A stretch of 64,000 nucleotides of DNA from NCBI GenBank assembly GCA_963576475.1, contig OY754990.1, forward strand, positions 14,873,061 through 14,937,060, written 5' to 3'. The stretch is from Molanna angustata. Taxonomy: Eukaryota > Arthropoda > Insecta > Trichoptera > Molannidae. A model generated the notes under the pieces. That model was not told the origin of the DNA. It worked only from the letters and a program-made list of their open reading frames with translations, and did no database searches. Of the stretch, positions 54,460 through 63,639 are shown piece by piece; the first letter of the stretch is position 1; the number at the start of each line of letters is the position of its first letter. The position numbers were made by a program, and so were the translations under genes.

Positions 54460-55239
54460 AACACTCTAAAAATTGTTAGATTAGCTCTCCACTATTCCGT
54501 AGTAGGGATGAATAACAAAACTAGCCATACCTATTCTAGTCAACGAGAGAATGAAACATTTTACATAGTTGAAAAGTATATTATACCAATCTATACCATG
54601 TTATCAAATTACAAGTTGTATAATGTAAGCATACAAATGGTAAAGGGTATTTAACTGGGACAGCTCGCCGATATGGATTCTTAGTCAATAACTCCATATT
54701 TTTAATGCACACATTTTTATTTACAGAATTAAAATGTATTTCATCTACCTATTTGCCATACTAATTACAGATATCAATCGACTATTTACAGAATTCAACA
54801 TGACAGTTATCTAAGACATTTTCCATAACTCCTTATAGACTTACCGTAAACAGATAAAGATGCTTTTCAACCCAGTTCACACCAATAATCCCTCCTTATC
54901 CTCATTTTATTCTTATTATGTTTTGTATTTTTATTAATCGTTTTTTTTTTTTCTTATTATTGTTATTCTTTTACCTACTGCTCAGTATACTTGTTTAAAT
55001 ACTTTTAATTCATTCTTTTGTTAATTGAAGAAAACATTATTGGCTTTTACAAATTCTAATAGCACCACATGTAAACACACAATTGACAAAGCTGTAGTTT
55101 TCCGAAATAAAATAAATATATAAATAAAAGCATTTTTGCTGTCGACTGCGGTTATAATATAATATTTGGTAGGACCGCAGTCGGTCTGCTGTTTTTTATA
55201 TACCTACCTATTGATCTATGTGTACACATGTATGTTTTA
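54460..55239. other. AT-rich, nothing recognised
   Basis: No supported feature; 54448-54654 is an open plus frame without a known domain. Confidence 0.3.
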
Positions 55240-55462
55240 TATAATAATAATAATAATGAACACTTCCTTGCACCCTCCGCAAGTGGCGAGTTTATTGCCG
55301 TATGGCAATTTCTTCCAAATAACCAGTGTTTCCGGCCCAGAGAAGCAACATTTGCGTGAGAAATGAATTTAAATAAATTTCTCCTCTGCTGGGATTCGAA
55401 CCCAGGACGTCCGCACAGAAACCGAACGGCTTACCAACTGTGCCACGGCGGTCGGCATATAT
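55240..55462 (-). mobile_element. tRNA-derived SINE family C
   Basis: Minus-strand head from about 55462: A-box-like GTGGCACAGTTGGTAAGCCG and B-box-like GGGTTCGAATCCCAGC. The body carries CCGGAAACACTGGTTATTTG and the hairpin TTGCCATACGGCAA, and the 3' end is an ATT tail (55240-55256). Its 3' half is shared with fragments at 37045, 42527, 45750 and 55738, suggesting that it borrows the 3' end of a LINE. Confidence 0.85.
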
Positions 55463-55689
55463 TATATCTAGAAGTTGTTTTCTTTATATTTTTTGTATTT
55501 ATGTATTGCCTTAGCTTTTTGCTTTTTTCATATTATTATCTATCTGATTTTTCATCCAAAGCCTTCGACCCAATACTTTATTTTGCTCCAAATATGTATT
55601 AGGGCAATTTTTTTATATTTTTTTGTAAATATTTTTTTTTATATTCCATTGTTGTTTGTGATATTATCACTTTTTATTTATTTATTTAT
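55463..55689. other. T-rich spacer
   Basis: No feature recognised. Confidence 0.3.
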
Positions 55690-56215
55690 TTATTTATTTA
55701 TACATCTTCTTGTACATAATATAAACAAATATAATTGTACACTGGCGGGCTTATTGCCATTAGGCAATTTCTTCCACTGGCGTATCCTGGGCCAACAAAG
55801 AAGATTGCGGTAAGGTGATATGCGATCAAATTTTTTCAACCCAAAGATGAATCTGATACATATATTCTGAAGACGTTCAAGTTTATTGAGATGCACTTCA
55901 TTTGCATCCAAATAGCATACATCGGCATAATCAAGCAATGGAAGAAGAAGTGATTGAGCAAGAGTTATTTTACAACGGAATGGAAGGAAATTTTTAAGTT
56001 TATTAAGTGAATGTAGGGAAAAGAAAATTGATTTACTAACATGCGATACCTGTTCATGCCACGAAAAGTCATCATCGATGAAGATTCCAAGATCTTTTAC
56101 AACCCTGGTATAAGGAATGCATCAAGTATTACAGTGTCACTGTCTCGAGATGCATTGGCCCCAGCACAGGTTTTTTACCCAGTGGGGCATTGCAGATTCA
56201 ATTATTATTGTAATG
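55690..56215 (-). mobile_element. LINE reverse transcriptase C-terminal part
   Basis: On the minus strand from about 56106 the frame is open for about 139 codons: VVKDLGIFIDDDFSWHEQVS, KSIFFSLHSLNKLKNFLPFR, CKITLAQSLLLPLLDYADVC and LNKLERLQNICIRFIFGL. This is the region following the YADD core (KxLGIxxDxxLxWxxHI ... LxPxLDYxDxxY ... LxxLQNxxIRxI) of Jockey/CR1-like LINEs. A frameshift lies near 56106. The 3' side is fused to a family C 3' end (55738-55810), so the copy is internally deleted. Confidence 0.75.
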
Positions 56216-56949
56216 TCATCAATGTTTATATGAATAAATGAAAAATAATGTTATGTTAATGGTTACAAGTAGTGAACGTTATTTAAAAAAAAAAAAAACA
56301 AAAACTACGAAACGCCTACTATGAAAAGCCGACGACGAACTGTCCGAATTCAGAGCGGTTCGGGTGGCTAGTATAACGAATAATGGACTCAAATGAAAAC
56401 AAAAAAAAAACACGCCAAGTCTGGAACAAACATAACTGAAAAATCAACAAAAAATGGACAGAATTACCTCCTTGAATTTCGACGAGGTATTTTGATGGTG
56501 GAAATTTTTCGCTGATATATCCACTTTTCTCTCTCCAAGCATAATATCCTGGCAACGCTTTTGTAAATAGCACGAGTGGCCTTTGTAACGAGGCACAGGA
56601 CCCTGGTTGAATTTAAACTTTGTACTGGACGCTTTCGGCGTGTACTGGAAAAATGTGTGCAGCATTTTTTTAAGGTACATACATACATAATATTTTTTTT
56701 AACATATTGTACGTAGGTGACACCAACTACGAGACGCCTATACGCCTACGAGATTAGGAGGCAAGTACTGCCTCGAATTAGGCACTAGTTTGTTGCGCTA
56801 ATACACTTAAAAACTCGTGTTGATTTCATGGCACGTGTCCACCAAATGCACAGGGTTTAGCAATGCAAACTATTCCTGCTAATACGTGTTCAATTAAAGG
56901 CAATTAATTATTGAATATGGAACATACATAGCCATGATGTTCGCGCGCT
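56216..56949. other. Unrecognised
   Basis: Overlapping minus frames at 56319-56688 have no recognised domain. Nothing matches elsewhere in the window. Confidence 0.3.
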
Positions 56950-57645
56950 ATTTCATTTCGCTCGCATTTCGTCTGTCACTGTCACATTTGTATTTTGTTC
57001 ACAGATTATATGATAGTAATCAGTAATTTCCTGACTATTGTACATGTATTGATTATTGTAGTTTTTTGTATGTTGCTGATGACGTATGGAGGTAGCTTTG
57101 GTATGTATATTTTTTGGATTGTTTTTTGGTATGGTGCCTGTGGATGATAATATTATTGTTACTTTTTCTTGTTTCCACTTTGATTTTACTTGTTCTGATA
57201 ATGGTATGTATATCTCGATTTTGTACATTTTTTTCTTTTGTAGAGAAATAAAGAATTGATTTATTTATGTCTTTAGTATTGATATTTTTATTAGATATTG
57301 TGTATTTGTATTTTGTCAATTAGAGTAATGTCTGGTCGTTTGCGTAGGTTTGTTCTGTCTGTGATAATGTCTCTATTCCAGTGTAGTTTGTTGTTGTCGT
57401 TTTCTGTTACTGCTGGAGGTGTGTATTAATACCATCTTTAGTGTATTTCGATGAGTTTGTATTTGTGGGCTATTTCCAAATATATGTATTTGCAGATGCT
57501 ATTGTGTCTTATTGAATATTCCGTCGGTGCTAGAATTGGGCAGCCAACTGTTGTGTTCTATTGTTTCTTTAGATTTGCATTTTTTACATGTGTCATTTGA
57601 TATTGTATTGTCTTTTATGATATTCTGCGTATTTATTATTATTAT
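56950..57645 (-). mobile_element. LINE ORF remnant with CCHC and endonuclease-like end
   Basis: Minus strand, in broken frames from 57620 down: NDTCKKCKSKETIEHN (a C-x2-C...H zinc motif), LHWNRDIITDRTNLRKRPDI then TLID, and KSKWKQEKVTIILSSTGTIP followed by KNNPKNI. The order CxxC...ETIEHI, RPDIxLIDK and IxxTGxIPKN is characteristic of the C-terminal region of a group of insect non-LTR elements with R2-like architecture; exact clade uncertain. Frameshifts and stops throughout. Confidence 0.65.
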
Positions 57646-58574
57646 AATATATAATACTCTTGCTACCTAGTTTTACAACGTTGGTTACCACCACGATATG
57701 GGCTACCATGGAACTGAACTTGCCTTGCAGGTCTCAGACACCAGTTAAAGGAAACGAACACGATTGCGTACATTGCCTAAGGAATCATTTTCAATAGCAG
57801 CCATGTTCTATGGTTTCAAAGCAATCCATAGACTCGAAAACTTTTGCCTGTGTCTTTCAACTTCTCCGTCTTGTTGTGTGTCATTCCCTTTCATCACACT
57901 TTCTTCTCCTGTCTCGTCTGTCTTCTCGTGACCCGACACCTCTCACATTGAACCGATAACGTCAATCAAAACCCTTCCCTTAATACTGGCACAACTCGTG
58001 AATTTTCTACGAGAAGTGGCGAAAGTTAAGACTGCCTCATCAATGTGAAATACAATGATTTCATTTTTTCTATGTTTACTTTGTATTTATTTATTTAATC
58101 GACATATAAAAACAACAGTGTATAATATTATTAACAAATGTATATTAAATTACAAATCGTTTTAAAAACCTTTTTAAGGCTCTTTTTAGCAGGTACGATT
58201 AATTAGGTAAAATATTATCAGCAATTACTGGAGAGAGAAAAATAATTGTAACAAAAAAAAAGAGAAGTAAAAAAAAACAACAAATTAATTACTAAGCAAT
58301 TTGTATCCGCAAAACAACTACATAAATATAATAATTCGAAACATTTTCTATAGCAGTCGCATTTGTATTAAATTCATAAAAACATTTTCAGTAAGTAAGA
58401 GTAGGTGTCTTCACTACATTCAGTTTACACAGCTCAAGGTATTAAAATATTGTTACATGTATCTTGAACCATGAACCAATATTATTACATAGGTGATGTG
58501 TATATGGGATGTAACAGTGTGAGAGGTCTATACACTTTTTATCTATTTTTTTCAATAAATTTCGTGAGGCTTCA
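57646..58574. other. Unrecognised; partly single-copy-like
   Basis: Positions 57660-58030 have moderate GC and no shared repeat or open frame. An inverted TATTTATTTATTTAA tail at 58085-58100 begins an AT-rich, probably retroelement-derived stretch. Confidence 0.3.
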
Positions 58575-58680
58575 CGGGCAACGAACGGATACTTCCTTAA
58601 ATATTATTTTTACATGCAGCCCATAACAAGTTGACACATTTTGGAGACTTTATCAAGATCTAAAAAAAACTAAACTGAAA
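58575..58680 (-). mobile_element. SINE family A body fragment
   Basis: GGGCAACGAACGGATACTTC and ATAACAAGTTGACACATTTT match the family A body; the tRNA-like head is lost. Confidence 0.5.
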
Positions 58681-58789
58681 AGACAAATTCAATACTACTT
58701 GAAATATTTAGCATGTTAACAAATGTGTTGCCCGTACTTCAGATATGGATTACGGGATTACGCTGTGATCGTAGAATGCCCAACAATAT

Positions 58790-59075
58790 AAAAGGTCAGG
58801 TTTATAAAAATGTCCTCAGACCTGCCCTCGAGTGTTGAGTGAGATGAGCAAACGTCAGAGCAGTCACACAGCTGAAATGCGAATGCCTTGGTGGGTGAAG
58901 GAAGTGACTATGATAGAAAAAGTGCGGAGTCCATGTCCGAGTAAGCTTTGGTCTCAATCACAGATAAGTTGCTCGAGAGTAGATTGAGATGGTACGGACA
59001 CATCATAAGGCGATTACATATAATGGTAAGAAATGGCCAGGGAGTAGGAGACGAAGAAGTTGCTAGATGTGTGGG
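58790..59075 (+). mobile_element. RTE-like LINE remnant
   Basis: Plus strand in broken frames: IKGQVYKNVLRPALEC, QSSHTAEMRMPWWVKEV and ITDKLLESRLRWYGHIIRR. This is the LKGxVYRxxxRPALLYGxE ... AEMRMLRW ... RLxWYGHVxRR succession of a common RTE-like lineage. Stops and frameshifts make it inactive. Confidence 0.65.
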
Positions 59076-59939
59076 CGGAGTTTCAATGTTTTTTTTTTAT
59101 TACATTTATCAAAAATTACAGTATTTTATATACGTTACATAACAAATAAATTGGGTTGGTTTAGACCACCTCACTAGGCCAGGCCTGTTCTGAGGTTGTA
59201 GACTAGTTTCATAATACTAATTACTAAGTCATTGTAAGCTGTTATATAGAATGATTGTGTAGCACATGGTCCACTTATTGAGTCCTATGTTAGTAGTTTT
59301 GTCGTGTATGTATGTTGTTATGAATTGAGAATTTGCTGATAATAGTTGAATGATAGCTTTGTTATATAACCATGTTTGTATTGTATGTATGTTTAAGTCT
59401 TGTATTTTCTATTAAATGTATGTTCTTTATATCTTTTGCAACTATATTTAAGATCTTTGGATCCAAGTATTGATAATGTCTTTGTCCGTATGTAGTGTTT
59501 GTCTTCGGAGTGATTAGTTGATGTCTGTGTCTTGTATCGTGAGAATGTTGAGCAGTGATATGGTTTTTCTTATCATTTTTAAAGTGAATAATAATTTGTT
59601 TAATATAGAGTTGTGCTGTAGTAAGTACGTTAAAGTCTTTAAATAGTTGTATTTGCTTAGTTGTTTTTATTTGTTATTTGAAGTTTAAAATATTTTTAAA
59701 GAATGTATATTTTTTGTAACAAGTAAGTAAATATACATTTATTTACGGTTACAAACATTCACAATTACACAATACATTAAATAAGACTTATAAAGACGAA
59801 AAAATGTAACACAAAATTTATAAAACTAATTAACATGGTGGTGAATCCGAATCAAAAGGATCTTGGAAAAGATTCAAAAGGAAAATTAATGATATTATTA
59901 CATGCCACCACGATGAGAACTCCGTTACGGTATAATGAT
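59076..59939. other. LINE 3' UTR-like and AT-rich DNA
   Basis: An inverted poly(A) at 59085-59100 precedes CCTCACTAGGCCAGGCCTGT with TCTGAGG (59170-59195), the recurring 3'-end stem-loop motif, in minus orientation. The rest is T/G-rich and unrecognised. Confidence 0.4.
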
Positions 59940-60027
59940 TTTTTTTTTTATAAAATATGAATATGTCCTTGTTAAACAAGTACATGTACATCTTCCTACG
60001 TTCCCTAAAATAAGCAAATAAATGCTT

Positions 60028-60248
60028 TATCACAATAAAATAAAATTTATCACAATATTTATATATTCACTTAGATACATGTAAACGCATATTGCAATAT
60101 TAAGATGTTTTGTAGACATCGCTTAAATACCCCTGAAGATTCAGAAATATGTCTTTATTTCCACAGTAGGTATGTATTAAATTTTGAGGAAGCTCTAAGG
60201 ATATACAATTTTTTTGTGTCAATATTACGTGCTGCCGGAATACTTAGC
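60028..60248. other. Possible 221-bp insertion in the SINE
   Basis: ATAAATGCTT occurs at 60018-60027 and 60249-60258, as expected for a target duplication in the SINE body. The DNA between starts TATCACAATAAAATAAAATT and carries an open frame with no recognised domain. Because ATAAATGCTT is itself SINE sequence, two overlapping SINE scraps are an alternative. Confidence 0.4.
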
Positions 60249-60276
60249 ATAAATGCTTGTGCTATAGGTGGACGAA

Positions 60277-61423
60277 CATTCACATACCTGGGATCTCTTG
60301 ATACAGCGGACAACAACACCAGTCCGAAAAAAGGGCAAGACTTTCCGCGGCAAATATATGCTATTATGGACTGCTAAAGCACTCAAGATCACGACTCATC
60401 TCTCGAAAAACAAAAACCCTCATTTACAAAACTCTTCTTAGACCGGTCATGACATATGCTACTACTGCAATGGTATCTACGCAAACCTTCCAAAGCTGGA
60501 GCTAAACAAACTTCAATCCGTCTTCAACGCTGCTGCTAGGCTAATCACCGGAGCCGCGAAATTCTCACACATATCCCACCATCTACGAAATCTTCACTGG
60601 CTTAAAGTGCCAGAGAGAATCAAGTACAAATTATGTTTGTTGACTTTCAAAGCGATCCATGGCATGGCTCCCCCGTATCTTTCAGACTTCTGCATCCCTC
60701 TCACCGTAAACGAGCGACAACAAACACTTCGGTCAGCCACCACATCCGTGATTGGCAAGTTGACTGAAATAAATAGAGTCAACACTTCATCTTTCGGTGA
60801 TCGTGCTTTTGCTGTGGCCGGACCAGCCTCGTGGAATAAACTACCACCTGAACTGAGGCAAATCGACAACTTAGCACTATTCAGGAAACACCTAAAAACT
60901 CACTTCTTCCGCGAGTCTTACAATAACCCCTAATATATTCAAAGCGCCCTTGAGGTGAGGTTATCACAAAAACGGCGCTAAAAAAATAATCCAAATTTAT
61001 TTATTATATGCATCAGAATGCTGGACATTGACCAAGAAAAACGATAATGCATTATTGGTGTTCGAAAGGAAAATACTTACCTACCTGTGAAGGAGGATCT
61101 TGGAGGATCCGGTCTAACCATGAGCTAGAAATAATGTATGGCGAACCTAACGTCCAATACATCAAAATACAACGTCTACGTTGGCTCGGACACGTTTGTA
61201 GAATGGAGGATAGCCGGGTCCCAAAGAAAGTATTGGACACCTGTCCTGAAGGAAGAAGAAGCAGAGGGAGACCTAGGATGAGATGGCTGGACGATATCGA
61301 GGGAGATATAAGAGCGATCGGACAGACAAATTGGAGGAGACTTGCTGTCGACAGGGCGGGATGGAGACAGTTTCTTGAGGAGGTCATGGCCCACATCGGG
61401 CTGTAGCGCCATTGCTGATGATG
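60277..61423 (+). mobile_element. 5'-truncated RTE-like LINE with 13-bp target duplication
   Basis: Flanked by ATAGGTGGACGAA at 60264-60276 and 61424-61436. Plus-strand coding blocks: FTYLGSLDTADNN, then one frame over CYYGLLKHSRSRLISRKTKT and LIYKTLLRPVMTYA, and after the inner insertion ASECWTLTKKNDNALLVFER. A last frame (61047-61406) has IQRLRWLGHVCRMEDSRVPK, GRPRMRWLDDIEGD and WRQFLEEVMAHIGL. This is the whole C-terminal part of an RTE/BovB-like ORF2. The 3' tail is GATGATGAT. Two frameshifts plus the inner LINE kill it. Confidence 0.85.
60460..61005 (+). mobile_element. L2/CR1-like LINE nested in the RTE element
   Basis: Flanked by ATATGC at 60454-60459 and 61006-61011. The plus strand is open over the end of ORF2: LELNKLQSVFNAAARLITGA, then (60607-60933) ERIKYKLCLLTFKAIHGMAP, LRSATTS, FGDRAFAVAGPASWNKLPPE and LRQIDNLALFRKHLKTHFFR. 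The RIxFKLxxLxFKxxHGxAPxYL ... GxRxFxxxxPxxWNxLPxxLR order is diagnostic of CR1/L2-like LINEs. The short 3' untranslated region forms a GCGCC...GGCGC stem-loop (about 60942-60978). Intact frame suggests a recent, 5'-truncated insertion. Confidence 0.85.
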
Positions 61424-61515
61424 ATAGGTGGACGAAATCAGTCGTGGCATGATTCGAACTCGCGTCCACTGGATGAATATCCCAGCGCGCTACCCTCTCT
61501 GCCACCACCAATCTA

Positions 61516-61964
61516 ATGAAAAATCATACATTTAACTAATGACAATTATTAAAAATAATTGAGAACCACTGGTAAAAAGTTCTGTAGAGGTGTCCGTTTT
61601 AATTCAAGATCTCACACCCCCATTCTTCGGTGGTGCGATTCAAGTTTTCTACGGCAGGTAGTGTGTGTGTGGCGTATTCGCATTTCGCACTATTAATAAT
61701 GGCGAGGAGGAAGCTATTCTCTATTACAACTAACCTTCGCCCAACATTCCTTTACCCTCCCCTATTCAAAGCGCCTTTCTTCACAATGGAGTGATACGGA
61801 GAGGAGAGAATCGTGCTATAGAACAAAAGAGAAGAACTTGCAAAGCGAGGATTCCCCATGCAGAAATGACAAACAGTTGAACACGGTATTTTAGAAAATC
61901 TACAAAATTTTGTCATAATATGCCTTAGCGATTGTCTTCGCATATTCGATATAATTTTTTAGAT
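61516..61964. other. Unrecognised, moderate GC
   Basis: No supported feature; a GTGTGTGTGG run at 61660 is minor. Confidence 0.3.
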
Positions 61965-62450
61965 AGTTTTTTACTCTCCTCACTATGGAATAGTGGAGAG
62001 TCATGATTTCACAATTTTTAAGGAGTTTTTGTATACTGTTTGAAATTTCGATACAACAAAAATACGCTCATCGAAAATGCATTCAAGAATTGTCAAAATT
62101 TAAAGAAAAATATCTATGGTTTGTCATCAATGTGAAATAAATTTCATATTTGTATGAAAAATGTATATAACAGAAGTAAAATAGCTTCTGTATGGGAAAA
62201 TTGAGTGATCAACTTCATATTGATATTGTATGTGTCTCTATAGACAAGTGTATTGTATTACTCTCCACTTCTATCTTCCTCAAGGGGTAGGCAGTGAGAA
62301 CCGAACACCGCATTCTTCTATCTTGACATATACATCGCCCCATCAATATTAATACACTGTCTCATACATGCTCATCTTGCTAGTAATGCAATTTTACTTA
62401 AAATTTCTCAACAGGTATCATGTAGAAAATACATACCATGAGCAGCAATG
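61965..62450 (-). repeat. Dispersed repeat family I, second copy
   Basis: Matches 1425-2090 in several blocks, here without the 200-bp interruption, and likewise ends in a decayed minus-strand LINE D tail (62280-62395). Confidence 0.6.
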
Positions 62451-62610
62451 AAAAGTGACTGAATTTTATTAATTTCTTTCGAAGGAGGCCACTTTCCCGG
62501 CTACAAAACATCCGGTAATGGACCGGTATGAGAACTGTAGAGTAGCTGTTTCGCACTGCCCATGACAGTGAGGCTTTCTCTATGGTGGTAGAATACGTCG
62601 GGGGGACCTG

Positions 62611-63021
62611 CCCCACTAGACAGCGTGTCATTTAGCTAGAGAAAGGAAACAAGAAAAGTTAACTCAATGTATGGAAGTGACACTTTGCTTCAACTGTCTT
62701 GCGCCCATGCATCCAGTATTTAAGTGTCACCAAAATACTTCTTGCCGTAAATGTGGTAAAAAACATTCATGTAGAGTAAAAATAGCTCACCCCCAAATTG
62801 GTAACCCCGACGTAATAAGCGAGTTAGTTGACGCGGAGGACAGAAGGACTTGGAGGATAAGAACAAGGAGAGCCGATCCCAAGTAAATGGGACGAAGGAT
62901 ATGGCGAAGAAAAAGAAGAATGTATGGAAGTGACAGTTGTCACGTGACAACTGTCACTTCCATACATTGAGTTATCTTTTCTCGTTTTTTTCTTGAGCTA
63001 AATGACATGTTTTCTAGGGGG
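62611..63021. mobile_element. Palindromic MITE split by a chimeric retrocopy
   Basis: Arms at about 62611-62682 and 62936-63021 pair from CCCCACTAGACAGCGTGTCA (left) and, reversed, CCCCCCTAGAAAACATGTCA (right), through TCATTTAGCT and AACTCAATGTATGGAAGTGA, meeting at a CACGTG centre. TGTATGGAAGTGACA at about 62668-62682 and 62921-62935 is a target duplication of the inserted segment 62683-62920. Confidence 0.75.
62683..62920 (+). mobile_element. Chimeric retrocopy: BEL/Pao-like zinc knuckle plus LINE tail
   Basis: The plus frame to the stop at 62884-62886 first shows CFNCLAPMHPVFKCHQ and CRKCGKKHS, a double zinc knuckle (C-x2-C-x4-H-x4-C, then C-x2-C) like that of BEL/Pao Gag proteins. It then switches to LVDAEDRRTWRIRTRRADPK, the end of an RTE-like LINE, with a GAAGAAAAAGAAGAA tail. 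Both halves lie inside one target duplication, so they were inserted together, which suggests template switching or a LINE that had earlier landed in a Pao element. An alternative is a LINE ORF1 knuckle. Confidence 0.6.
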
Positions 63022-63388
63022 GCTGAAATGAAACGAGATTAAAAAAGTAAAAATATTAGAGTATGGAGTGAAAATTGCAGAAGTATTTAACAATCTGAAT
63101 AAAACAGTTAGTTATAGATAGGAAGGAAAATAGTAGGAGAATTAGGAACTTGGAAGGTAGATAACATTGAGGTGAATAATATTGGTTGGAAGTTTTCCCT
63201 TGAAGAAAGTTTTGATTAGGGTTATCACAAGTATTAACTAGAAATTCCTAGAAATAACAAACTTTACGAATATTTAACTAAAAGCCGTTCAACCATGAAT
63301 TATAAAACCGTGCGAAAATTTCAAACAGGGTTGCCAAAAAATTACGACACAATATTAAATTCGATAATGCTAGAGTATTTTTTTTTTT
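63022..63388. other. AT-rich, nothing recognised
   Basis: No supported feature. Confidence 0.35.
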
Positions 63389-63548
63389 CGAATATTCTTT
63401 TTTAATTGCATATACGCAAACATTGGATTTTTTTCTTCTACAATATCCCTATTGAGATGTTGAAAAAATGTTTGTCAATAAAAATATCATTTGACTCCCG
63501 AAAGGGAAAAAATCCAATGTTTGCGTATATGCAATTAAAAAATATTCG
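63389..63548. repeat. 160-bp hairpin enclosing a family E scrap
   Basis: Left arm 63389-63433 and right arm 63507-63548 pair across TTTAATTGCATATACGCAAA and CATTGGATTTTTT. The loop contains CTATTGAGATGTTGAAAAAA and TGTCAATAAAAATATCA, the 3' part of family E, and GACTCCCGAAAGGG, which also occurs near 3165. Confidence 0.65.
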
Positions 63549-63639
63549 ATTTACGTACACATTAGTACAAGTAGTAAACAAGCCAAAAATGAAATAATAT
63601 TTCTGGCGCAGTTCAGGGGTGACATCTGTGTGTGACACC

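Larger units (their letters stand above)
59945..61515 (-). mobile_element. SINE family B split by nested LINE insertions
   Basis: The SINE is found in pieces: 59945-60027 (tail and body), 60249-60276 (body) and 61437-61515 (tRNA-like head, TGGCATGATTCGAACTCGCG). ATAGGTGGACGAA is present on both sides of the RTE insertion. A further possible insertion separates the first two pieces (see 60028-60248). Confidence 0.8.

Noticed and set aside
24225..61515. tRNA genes at the tRNA-like sequences (for example 24300-24397, 27680-27763, 55390-55462)
   Set aside because: Each tRNA-like head is joined to a conserved non-tRNA body and tail present in several copies; they are SINEs.
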